This document shows, in pieces, positions 1 to 7,113 of a stretch of 64,000 nt of DNA. Position numbers and translations under genes: made by a program. The notes under the pieces are model-generated. The model was not told the DNA's origin, ran no database searches, and saw only the letters and a program-made list of their open reading frames with translations. Origin of the DNA: Streptomyces tauricus (lineage in GTDB: Bacteria; Actinomycetota; Actinomycetes; Streptomycetales; Streptomycetaceae); assembly GCF_014650955.1 (NCBI RefSeq), contig NZ_BMVY01000001.1:434001-498000 (forward strand). Reading direction: 5' to 3'. How positions within the stretch are numbered: position 1 is the first letter of the stretch; each line of letters opens with the position of its first letter.

Positions 1-2
1 TG

Positions 3-1166
3 CGCTCCGGCCGGACCCGTCAATGGGCGGGCTCCGCCCGGCTGCTGCGGGAGATGCGGGACGCCGGACCGCGCCTGCGCGCCCTGGAGGAGCGGGTCGC
101 CGAACTGGAGTGGGGGCTGCGCGCCGCGACCACCGCGAACAGCCCGATCGCCCTGGCCGGAGTACTGCGGGACGCACAGCCCGTCCTGGAGGAGGCCTGG
201 GCGGTGCACATCCTCACCACCTCAGGACTCGTCCCGGTGCGCGCGCTGCAGCGCCGGGTCTACGGCAGGCTGCTGCGGCACGGCGAGGAGATCGCACACT
301 GGCTCACCCGGCCCCGCGAACTGGTCTGGGACCGGCTGCACACCGCCGCCTCCACCCTGGACCCGTACGGGCCGGGCGACTTCCTGTCCTCGTCCTTCTA
401 CGAGGTCGCCGACGGACTGGCCCCCTGGCAGGACTACGCGGTACGGCACAAGCAGGTGGCGAGCGGCGGCGCCGAGGCCGCGGTGGCCCCGATCGACCCG
501 GCCGAGGCGCTGACCGGCATGGTGTCCCCGTGGCGCGGGCGCACCGTACGGGCGCTGGCGGTCGCGGTCGGCGAGATGATGGCCGGTCGCGAACACTCCA
601 AGTCGCTCGCGATGCGCACCCTGCACATCTACCGGCGGCTGCTCCCGGCGCTGGCGGCCTCGTTCGGCGAGGACGCCGAGCGGCTGTGGCCGTATCTGAC
701 GCTGCGGGAGTTCACGGAACTGGCGACGTCACCGGGACGGATCGAACGGGCCCGGCCGCGTGTCGACGCCTGCCGGGCGGCACTCGCCACCCCGATGCCC
801 GAACACCTCGACCTGAGTGCCGGCGACGACGTGATGCGGCCGTGGCTCAGCGCGACCCCCCAGGAACAGCGCGGTGTGGCGCCGGGCATCGGCACCGGCA
901 CGGTGATGGCCCCGCAGGACGACCTGCCCGACGAACCGGTGATCATCGTCTGCTCGTCGGCGGACGCGGACATCGCCCCCTTGCTGCCCTTCGCCGAAGG
1001 CGTGCTCAGCGAGCGCGGCAGCGACCTGTCGCACATCGCCATCCTCGCCCGCGAGTACGGGATCCCGTGCGTCGTGGGCTACCCCGGAGCGGCCTCCCTG
1101 CCCACGGGCACGGCCGTCTCCATCAACGGCAGTACCGGAGAGGTGAACATCTTTGACCGTTCCTGA
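3..1166 (+). CDS. PEP-utilising enzyme, middle and C-terminal swivelling His domain (5' end outside window)
   Basis: The frame is open to the left edge, so the true start is upstream; 387 codons are visible. The C-terminal third (about residues 300-385) is a PEP-utiliser mobile domain: GSDLSHIAILAR carries the phospho-accepting His, followed by the usual EYGIPCVVG. The helical middle part (SLAMRTLHIYRRLLPAL, then a TLREF segment) resembles the middle of rifampin phosphotransferase and PEP-synthase-like proteins. Known of the family: a phospho-His swings between an ATP-grasp domain and a substrate site. No ATP-grasp domain is visible here, but it may lie upstream. The gene overlaps the ACP gene by 14 bases, implying co-translation. 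The substrate is unknown; a phosphotransfer step in a biosynthetic pathway is inferred. Confidence 0.75.
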   Translation, partial: RSGRTRQWAGSARLLREMRDAGPRLRALEERVAELEWGLRAATTANSPIALAGVLRDAQPVLEEAWAVHILTTSGLVPVRALQRRVYGRLLRHGEEIAHWLTRPRELVWDRLHTAASTLDPYGPGDFLSSSFYEVADGLAPWQDYAVRHKQVASGGAEAAVAPIDPAEALTGMVSPWRGRTVRALAVAVGEMMAGREHSKSLAMRTLHIYRRLLPALAASFGEDAERLWPYLTLREFTELATSPGRIERARPRVDACRAALATPMPEHLDLSAGDDVMRPWLSATPQEQRGVAPGIGTGTVMAPQDDLPDEPVIIVCSSADADIAPLLPFAEGVLSERGSDLSHIAILAREYGIPCVVGYPGAASLPTGTAVSINGSTGEVNIFDRS

Positions 1167-1488
1167 CCGCACTTCGACCCCCAGTGGGACCCAACGCAGC
1201 GGGACCCAGCCCAGCGGGACTCAACCCGGCGGGACCCAGCCCAGTGAGACACATACGGCACTGGAGGAGATCTACGCCAAGGTGAAACGTGTCCAGCGGG
1301 ACCTGCGGCCGTCCGACCGGATCGTCCAGGACCTGGGAATCGACTCGCTGGCCACGCTGGAGATCCTGCTCGCCCTGGAGGAGCGCTTCGGGGTGGCGCT
1401 GGTGGACAACCCCCGCACCGCCGGGACCGCGACCGTCGGCGACCTCGTCGCACTCCTCGACGAACTGCGGGCCGACCGCGCCTCCTGA
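1153..1488 (+). CDS. Acyl carrier protein
   Basis: 111 aa from a TTG start that overlaps the upstream PEP-enzyme gene by 14 bases. Residues about 37-108 form a normal carrier-protein domain with the phosphopantetheine-attachment motif LGIDSLATLEI; the Ser of DSL is the modified residue. The first 35 residues are a low-complexity Gly-Thr-Gln-Pro tail encoded by four 15-bp repeats, unusual for a discrete ACP, so a shorter start inside or after the repeats is possible. A stand-alone ACP between two PEP-utilising enzymes suggests that an acyl group tethered here is the substrate or product of the phosphotransfer chemistry. That link is inference. Confidence 0.85.
   Translation: MTVPDRTSTPSGTQRSGTQPSGTQPGGTQPSETHTALEEIYAKVKRVQRDLRPSDRIVQDLGIDSLATLEILLALEERFGVALVDNPRTAGTATVGDLVALLDELRADRAS
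1186..1245 (+). repeat. Four 15-bp tandem repeats in the ACP N-terminus
   Basis: Four consecutive 15-bp units beginning GGGAC encode repeats of the type SGTQP. The unit length is a multiple of three, so copy number can change without a frameshift. The repeats form the disordered tail in front of the carrier domain. Confidence 0.85.
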
Positions 1489-1529
1489 CACCCCGTGTCC
1501 GACGACCGCCCGACGACCCCGACGACCCC

Positions 1530-2219
1530 ATGACGACGGGAGATGCCGTGCTTCCCGACACCGCCGCGTTCGACGTGCTCCACGTGCTGGCCCTCAAGGG
1601 GATGGCCGCCACCGACCCCTTGGTGGCGGGCGCCCGGCACGCGCGCGAGGACGTGCTCGCCGAACTGGAGAAGCTGCGGGCGGACGGGCTCGCCACCCAT
1701 CTGGAGCGGCGCGGTCTGTGGCGCGTCACGCCCGAGGGACGCGCCCGGCACGCCGCGCTGCTCGACGAGGACCTCACCGGCGAAGACCTCACCGGCGAGG
1801 ACGGCACCCACGAAGATGGCACGGACGACGCCCGTGACCGGCTGCGAACCGGGTATGAGCGCTTCCTGCCCCTGAACGACCGGTTCAAGGAGCTGTGCAC
1901 CCGCTGGCAGCTCCGCGACGGCGTGACCAACGACCACACCGATCCCGCGTACGACCGAGCGCGGCTCGACGAGTTGGACGCGCTGCACGAGGAGGCCGTG
2001 CCGGTCGTCGACCGGCTCACCGCCGTACGTCCCCGCTTCGGGCGCTACACCGAGGGGCTGACCGGAGCCCTGACCCGCCTGCGCGGGGGAGAGCAGCAGG
2101 CGTTCACCGGTGTCCTGTGCGACTCCTACCACGACGTCTGGATGGAGCTCCACCGCGATCTGCTGGTCTCGCTGAAGATCGAGCGGGAGACCGAGGAACG
2201 TGCCGGGACGCCGCGATGA
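1530..2219 (+). CDS. Winged-helix-like protein linked to a PEP-utilising enzyme
   Basis: 229 aa. Residues about 12-75 have a winged-helix pattern (FDVLHVLALKG, then VLAELEKLRADGLATHLE and a beta-wing WRVTPEGRARHAALL). The remainder is helical and acidic, with a Glu/Asp/Thr/Gly-rich hinge around residues 80-95. No catalytic motif is recognised. The gene lies 41 bp after the ACP gene and its TGA overlaps the ATG of the next PEP-enzyme gene (ATGA), so the two are probably translated together. It may be a regulatory or scaffold partner of the PEP enzymes rather than an ordinary DNA-binding repressor; this is inferred from position only. Confidence 0.7.
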   Translation: MTTGDAVLPDTAAFDVLHVLALKGMAATDPLVAGARHAREDVLAELEKLRADGLATHLERRGLWRVTPEGRARHAALLDEDLTGEDLTGEDGTHEDGTDDARDRLRTGYERFLPLNDRFKELCTRWQLRDGVTNDHTDPAYDRARLDELDALHEEAVPVVDRLTAVRPRFGRYTEGLTGALTRLRGGEQQAFTGVLCDSYHDVWMELHRDLLVSLKIERETEERAGTPR

Positions 2220-3364
2220 GCGACGACGACGCGCTGCTGCGGCTCACCCGTGACCTCGGGGACCGTGACCGCGGGGCACTGGGCGGCAAGGCCGTGGGGC
2301 TCGCCGCGCTGCTGCGGGCCGGGGCGGCGATCCCCGACACCTGGGTGGTACCGGTCGGCGCCGACCCCTCCGCCGCCGCACTGGCAGGACTCGCGGCCGT
2401 GGCACCGCGCTGGGCGGTACGCAGTTCGGCCACGGTCGAGGACGGTACGGGACTGAGCTACGCCGGCCTGTTCCGCAGCGAACTCGGCGTCCCCGCCGAC
2501 GGGTTGGCCGAGGCGATCGCCGCCGTACGGGCCTCGGCACACAGCGGCCGGGTCGCCGCGTACCGGGAACGGACCGCGGGCAGGTCTCCGGCGGCCGTGG
2601 AGATGGCGGTGCTGCTCCAGCCGTTCCGCCCTCCGGTGCGCAGCGGGCTCTGGCTCGGGCGTGGTCCCGGCCGGGGACGTCTGGAATGGACCGGGGGCAG
2701 CGGGGAGACGCTGGTCTCCGGCGCCGTCACCCCCGCCTGGGAGGAGTGGACGACCGAGGGCCGTACCGCGGGGTCGGAACGCGGCGCGTGGGAGAGTGGC
2801 GGGCAGCCCGTCGGCAGGACGTGCGCGAATCTGCAGGAGGCACTCGGTGTCCCCGCCGACCTGGAGTTCGCACAGCTCGACGAGACGTTGGTGTGGCTCC
2901 AGTTCCGCCCGATGACGGCCGCGCTCGGCGAGGCGCCGGACGAGCGGGACGGCCGACGCGCCGACCGACGCGCAGGCCGATGCGCCGACCGACGCGCAGA
3001 CCCAGGCGCCGACCGACGCGCAGACCCAGGCGCCGACGAGGGTGAGCAGGTCGTGCACGGCATCGCGGCCTCCGGAGGGCTCGCCACCGCGCGGGGCCTG
3101 CGGCTGCGGGACGTCGACGATCCGTGCTGGGAGCCCGGCGCGGTGCTGCTGACGGACCGCACCGACCCGGACTGGGTCCCGCTGATGGCGGAGGCGGCGG
3201 CACTGGTCACCGCAACGGGCGGCATGCTGTGCCACGCGGCCATCGTCGCCCGCGAGTTGGGTGTGCCCTGTGTGACCGGAGTGGGCGAAGCGGCGCTGGC
3301 GCGCCTGGGTTCGGGACGTCCCCTCGCCGTCGACGGCTCGGCGGGAACGGTGGCGGTGCTGTGA
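2216..3364 (+). CDS. Compact PEP/pyruvate-binding ATP-grasp protein fused to a swivelling His domain
   Basis: 382 aa starting in an ATGA overlap. Residues about 15-240 match the PEP/pyruvate-binding ATP-grasp domain: GGKAVGLAALLRAGAAIP, WAVRSSATVEDG, and near the end VWLQFRPMT, as in PEP synthase and PPDK. Residues about 285-382 are the mobile domain with GGMLCHAAIVARELGVPCVTG around the phospho-His. The two are joined by a linker of three 24-bp repeats. No PEP-binding barrel is present, so the protein is roughly half a normal PEP synthase. It may autophosphorylate and pass phosphate to the first gene's product or to an acceptor. The stop overlaps the next start (GTGA). Confidence 0.8.
   Translation: MSDDDALLRLTRDLGDRDRGALGGKAVGLAALLRAGAAIPDTWVVPVGADPSAAALAGLAAVAPRWAVRSSATVEDGTGLSYAGLFRSELGVPADGLAEAIAAVRASAHSGRVAAYRERTAGRSPAAVEMAVLLQPFRPPVRSGLWLGRGPGRGRLEWTGGSGETLVSGAVTPAWEEWTTEGRTAGSERGAWESGGQPVGRTCANLQEALGVPADLEFAQLDETLVWLQFRPMTAALGEAPDERDGRRADRRAGRCADRRADPGADRRADPGADEGEQVVHGIAASGGLATARGLRLRDVDDPCWEPGAVLLTDRTDPDWVPLMAEAAALVTATGGMLCHAAIVARELGVPCVTGVGEAALARLGSGRPLAVDGSAGTVAVL
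2958..3029 (+). repeat. Three 24-bp tandem repeats in the inter-domain linker
   Basis: Three near-identical 24-bp units (starting GCGCCGACCGACGCGCAG) plus a partial fourth code for an Arg/Asp/Ala-rich hinge between the ATP-grasp and His domains. The repeats are in frame, so linker length could vary between strains. Confidence 0.85.
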
Positions 3365-4185
3365 TCCCCGTACGCGATGCCTTGACCGATCTGGCCGACG
3401 AGCAGCGGGAGTTCGCGGAACTGCTCGCGGCCCTGGGGGACGCGGACTGGCAGCGGCCCTCGGCGGCGGACGGCTGGACCGTCGCCGACCAGGTGGCGCA
3501 TCTCGCCGACACCGAGGAGGTCGCCGCGGACACCCTGACCGACGGCCCCCGCGCGTTCGCGAAGACCGTGCCCCGGTATGCGACGGCCGAGGACTTCACC
3601 GCCGCGGGCTGCCGCCGGGGCGACGGACTCACACCGGAGGACCTGACCGCGTGGTGGGACCGCGCCGCCGCGAGGACCCGCCGGCTGCTGGCCGGACGCG
3701 CCGCCACGGACCGCGTGGCCTGGGGATTCGGTATGACCGCCGAGACGTTCGCGGCAGCCCGGCTCATGGAGCACTGGGCGCACGGCCTCGACATCCGCGA
3801 CGCGCTGGGACTCCATGTGGACGAGACACCGCGGCTGCGCCGGATCGCCGTCCTCGGCCACTCCACCCTGAGCTACGCCCTGGCGCTTGCCCGGGTGAGC
3901 CGGCCGCAAGGGCGGAGTCTGCGGCTGGAGTTGACCGGGCGGGACGGCACCGGACACGTGGTCGGCCCCGCCGACGCCACCGATGTGCTGCGCGGCCCGC
4001 TGCTGGCGTGGTGCCGGGTCGCGACCCGGCGCTCGCGCGCCAGTCCAGCCGCTCCGACCGCGCTGGGCGCTACGACCGATCCGGGCACTCCGGCCGTTCC
4101 GACCGCTTCGACTGCCGAGAGCCGAATGACCGCCGAAGGTGAACTGGCCCAACTGGCCCTGCTGCACGCGCGGGCCTATCTGTGA
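3361..4185 (+). CDS. TIGR03084-like / maleylpyruvate-isomerase-type (DinB-fold) protein
   Basis: 274 aa from GTG in a GTGA overlap. The N-terminal part (LTDLADEQREFAELLAAL, then SAADGWTVADQVAHLADTE) is typical of the mycothiol-dependent maleylpyruvate isomerase / DinB four-helix family, in which His residues bind a divalent metal. A second metal-type segment, RLMEHWAHGLDIRDALG, follows near residue 140. A Pro/Thr/Ala-rich insert lies at about 220-250. It is the last gene of the first operon segment. Family members bind a metal and often use mycothiol; the actual reaction here is unknown. Confidence 0.75.
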   Translation: MIPVRDALTDLADEQREFAELLAALGDADWQRPSAADGWTVADQVAHLADTEEVAADTLTDGPRAFAKTVPRYATAEDFTAAGCRRGDGLTPEDLTAWWDRAAARTRRLLAGRAATDRVAWGFGMTAETFAAARLMEHWAHGLDIRDALGLHVDETPRLRRIAVLGHSTLSYALALARVSRPQGRSLRLELTGRDGTGHVVGPADATDVLRGPLLAWCRVATRRSRASPAAPTALGATTDPGTPAVPTASTAESRMTAEGELAQLALLHARAYL

Positions 4186-4228
4186 CGCGATCTTTTCGGT
4201 CGGCCGAAACGAGAGGAGGCATGCGGAA

Positions 4229-4262
4229 GGGACGGAAGCTGTCAAGCCGGTAGTGTGACGGC
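4229..4262 (+). promoter_or_regulatory. Probable leaderless promoter of the second operon segment
   Basis: The 77-bp gap before the SRPBCC gene contains TAGTGT at 4251-4256, six bases before its ATG, the spacing typical of leaderless actinobacterial transcripts. There is no Shine-Dalgarno sequence directly before that ATG. A TTTCGG/CCGAAA inverted repeat (4194-4209) and an isolated GAGGAGG (4212-4218) lie upstream. The -35 is not convincing. Confidence 0.35.
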
Positions 4263-4733
4263 ATGGTCAAGGTGGAGAAAGAACAGACAATCGCCTGTAC
4301 ACCGGAAGCCTTTCTCGGCTTTGTGCTGGACGTCGAACGGTACATCGAAGTCGACGACAAGATCGGCGCGATCTCCTGGGTGCGCAGGGACGGCAATCTC
4401 ACCGAGTTCAAGTTCCAGCCGCGACTGCCCGGCCTGCCCCTTCCGGAGCCGAAGGCAATTGCCCAGATGAGGCTCACCCCAGGTGAAAGCATCGACATCC
4501 GGCTGGCTCCGCTGCCCCTCAACAAGTTCAATCACCGCATGGCGGAATTCGGCGCGCGATTCTCCTGCGAGCCCGTGGAAGGCGGCATCCGGGCCACCCG
4601 GATGATTTCCTTCCGCTTCAACCCCCTCACCCGGTGGATGCTCGATCCGGTGCTCAGGCGCACCCTGCCCGCGTCCGTCGAGCGGGAACTGCGGTTGAGC
4701 AAGGCGATTCTGGAACGCGGCGAAACCGGATAG
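4263..4733 (+). CDS. SRPBCC (START-like) family protein, possible cyclase
   Basis: 156 aa. The fold is indicated by the opening MVKVEKEQTIACTPEAFLGF, VLDVERYIEVDD, and the C-terminal helix ending RELRLSKAILERG. This superfamily includes polyketide cyclases/dehydrases and lipid-binding proteins with a deep hydrophobic pocket. It is the first gene of a run of six further tailoring enzymes and lies 46 bp before the flavin monooxygenase gene. A role in folding, cyclising or holding the biosynthetic intermediate is inferred. Base composition is slightly lower in GC than that of its neighbours. Confidence 0.75.
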   Translation: MVKVEKEQTIACTPEAFLGFVLDVERYIEVDDKIGAISWVRRDGNLTEFKFQPRLPGLPLPEPKAIAQMRLTPGESIDIRLAPLPLNKFNHRMAEFGARFSCEPVEGGIRATRMISFRFNPLTRWMLDPVLRRTLPASVERELRLSKAILERGETG

Positions 4734-4779
4734 CCTCGGAAATACGATCCGCGCACAGGTCGACGACAAGGGGAAACCC

Positions 4780-6354
4780 ATGCCCGTATCGGCGAACGAC
4801 GCGACCCCGGACGTCAGTCCGGACGCGAACCCGGACGCCAATCCGGGAGCGATTCCGCACGTCGGTCCGGACACGACCCCGGAACCGGCCGCCGAACGAT
4901 ACGCGCATGTCATCGTGATCGGCGCCGGATTATCGGGAATTGCCGCTGCGGTCAAACTGCGACGCGGCGGCATCACGGACTTCCTGATCCTGGAGAAGGC
5001 CGACCGCGTCGGCGGGACCTGGCGGGAGAACACCTATCCGGGCTGCGCCGTCGACATTCCCTCGCCGATCTACTCCTTCTCCTTCAACCCCAATCCCGAG
5101 TGGAGCAGGAACTTCGTCGGCCAGCCAGAACTGCTGGCCTACATCGAGGCCACGGTCGACAAGTTCCGCCTGGCCCCGCACCTGCGCCTCGGCACCGAAC
5201 TGCTCGAAGCCGCCTGGTCCCAGGAGCGCCGGCGCTGGGTGCTGGAGACCAGCAGGGGACGCCTCACCGCCCAGCACGTCGTCTTCGCCTCCGGCCTCCT
5301 CCACGAGCCGATCGTCCCGGACCTGCCCGGACTGGACGGCTTTCCCGGGCCCGTGTTCCACTCGGCCCGCTGGAACCACGACGTGGACCTGACCGGCAAG
5401 CGGGTGGCCGTCATCGGCACCGGCTGCTCGGCGATCCAGCTCATCCCCGAGATACAGCCGCAGGTGCGCAGGCTGTACGTCTTCCAGCGCACCGCCGCCT
5501 GGGTCATGCCGCGGCTCGACTTCCGGGTCCCACGGGCCGTCCAACGGCTCTTCCGGCACGTACCGTTCACCCAGCGGCTGTTCCGCGGGATCTGCGACGC
5601 CGTCCTGAGAACGCTCGCGCTCCTCATGCGCCGCGCGAGGGTCGCACGCCTGCTCACCCCGGTCGGCAAACGCGTCCTCAAACGCCAGGTGCCCGACCCG
5701 GAACTACGTGCCCGGCTCACCCCGGACTTCACCATCGGCTGCAAACGCCTGCTGCTCTCCAACAGCTATCTGCCCGCCATGTCCCGGCCCAACGTCCAGC
5801 TCGTCCCGCACGCCCTCGCCGCCGTCGAGGGCGGCGAACTCATCGCCGCGAACGGCGAGCGCGCCGAAGCCGACGTCATCGTCCTAGGCTCCGGATTCGA
5901 GCTGCGCCACCCGCCGATCGCCGAACGGATCCGGGGGCGCGACGGCAGAACGCTCGCCGACACCTGGGCCGTCGACAGCCCCGAGGCCTACCGGGCGACC
6001 ACCCTGCCGGCCCTCCCCAACGCCTATCTGCTGCTCGGCCCGAACATCGTGATGTACAACTCGCTGCTCGCGCTCGCCGAAGCCCAACTCGACTACATCG
6101 TCGACGCGATACGCACCGCACGCGACCGCGGTCTCGACGCCCTGGAGATCCGGCCCGGGCCGTTCCGCTCGTTCAACGACGAGGTGCAGCGCGGCCTCGC
6201 CTCGACCGTCTACAACAACGGCGGCTGCACCAGCGTCTACCTCGACGAGAAGGGCAAGAACTTCGTCACCTGGCCCTGGTCGACCAAGAGGCTGCGCAAG
6301 GACCTGGCCCGCTTCGACATCGAGAACTACGCCACGACCCCCGCGGAGCGCTGA
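4780..6354 (+). CDS. Flavin-containing Baeyer-Villiger-type monooxygenase
   Basis: 524 aa. After a 35-residue Asp/Pro/Asn-rich tail comes the FAD Rossmann motif VIGAGLSG (about 47-54), then EKADRVGGTWRENTYPGCAVD, the class B signature FPGPVFHSARWN (about 188-199, matching FxGxxxHxxxW) and the NADPH Rossmann motif VIGTGCSA (about 211-218). This is the full set for a class B flavoprotein monooxygenase that inserts oxygen next to a ketone or oxidises a heteroatom. The ketone substrate is unknown. The stop is directly followed by the ATG of the methyltransferase, so the two are coupled. Confidence 0.9.
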   Translation: MPVSANDATPDVSPDANPDANPGAIPHVGPDTTPEPAAERYAHVIVIGAGLSGIAAAVKLRRGGITDFLILEKADRVGGTWRENTYPGCAVDIPSPIYSFSFNPNPEWSRNFVGQPELLAYIEATVDKFRLAPHLRLGTELLEAAWSQERRRWVLETSRGRLTAQHVVFASGLLHEPIVPDLPGLDGFPGPVFHSARWNHDVDLTGKRVAVIGTGCSAIQLIPEIQPQVRRLYVFQRTAAWVMPRLDFRVPRAVQRLFRHVPFTQRLFRGICDAVLRTLALLMRRARVARLLTPVGKRVLKRQVPDPELRARLTPDFTIGCKRLLLSNSYLPAMSRPNVQLVPHALAAVEGGELIAANGERAEADVIVLGSGFELRHPPIAERIRGRDGRTLADTWAVDSPEAYRATTLPALPNAYLLLGPNIVMYNSLLALAEAQLDYIVDAIRTARDRGLDALEIRPGPFRSFNDEVQRGLASTVYNNGGCTSVYLDEKGKNFVTWPWSTKRLRKDLARFDIENYATTPAER

Positions 6355-7032
6355 ATGTACGACTACACCCAGCCCCTCAAGCGCAGCGAGGCCAGCCGCG
6401 CCAAGGTACGGCGGCAGACGGACATCGAGCTGCGCGGCCGGCGATGGACCCTGCTGCCGGACGTGTTCTCCCCGGCCGACTCCCGATCCAGCCTGGCCCA
6501 CCTCGATCTGCTGAAGTTCCCGGTCGACGGAACCTTCCTGGAGATCGGATCAGGCACGGGACTGATAGCCGTCAGCGCCGCGCTCGCCGGCTGCCGAGCC
6601 GTCCACGCCACCGACCTCAACCCCGCCGCTGTCAGGAACACCGCGCTCAACGCGGAGCGCTTCGGCGTCGCCGACAAGGTGACCAGCGTCGAGAGCGACC
6701 TCTTCGACGGACTGCGCGACGCACCCGCCTTCGACGTCGTCTACTGGCACTCCAACAACGTGTGGGCGCCGCCCGAACTCGACATCAACGTCCACGAGCT
6801 GGCCTATGTCGACCCCGGATACGAGGCGCACCGACGGTACTTCCGCGAGGCCCGGCGCTATGTGGCGCCCGAGGGCCGGGTGCTGATCGCGCTGAGCAGC
6901 CGTGCCGGCCGCGCCGAACTGGAGGAGCTGGCGGCGGCCGAGGGGCGGGGCCTGCGGACGGTCGACTCCACGACCGTGGAGGAACCGGAGGGCCCGGTGG
7001 TCTACGAACTGCTGGAGGTCGTCCCCCTGTGA
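6355..7032 (+). CDS. SAM-dependent methyltransferase, HemK/PrmC-like fold
   Basis: 225 aa starting at the base after the monooxygenase stop. Motif I is FLEIGSGTGLIAV (about 61-73), followed by the acidic end of strand 2 (HATDLNPAAVRNTALNAERFG) and FDVVYWHSNN in the motif IV position, close to the NPPY of PrmC-like enzymes but with NPPY replaced by HSNN. The small size and lack of extra domains point to an O-, N- or C-methylation step on a small molecule. It sits inside the tailoring operon between monooxygenase and ligase. Confidence 0.8.
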   Translation: MYDYTQPLKRSEASRAKVRRQTDIELRGRRWTLLPDVFSPADSRSSLAHLDLLKFPVDGTFLEIGSGTGLIAVSAALAGCRAVHATDLNPAAVRNTALNAERFGVADKVTSVESDLFDGLRDAPAFDVVYWHSNNVWAPPELDINVHELAYVDPGYEAHRRYFREARRYVAPEGRVLIALSSRAGRAELEELAAAEGRGLRTVDSTTVEEPEGPVVYELLEVVPL

Positions 7033-7113
7033 TCGCCGACCTGCCACCGGCCGCGTCACCGACGTGAAACCACCACCCGCCGCTCGCCGGAACCGCCCGA
7101 GAAGAGGCCCCCC

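Noticed and set aside
2458-4245. 595-residue minus-strand frame opposite the PEP enzyme and DinB-fold genes
   Set aside because: Pro/Arg/Gly-rich shadow of two clear plus-strand genes; no domain.
4221-4253. 10-codon leader ORF before the SRPBCC gene as an annotated gene
   Set aside because: The ribosome site is only 2 bases from the ATG and there is no second support; kept only as a finding.
5100-7067. 655-residue plus-strand frame over the monooxygenase and methyltransferase genes
   Set aside because: Out-of-frame shadow, extremely Arg/Pro-rich, crosses two real genes.
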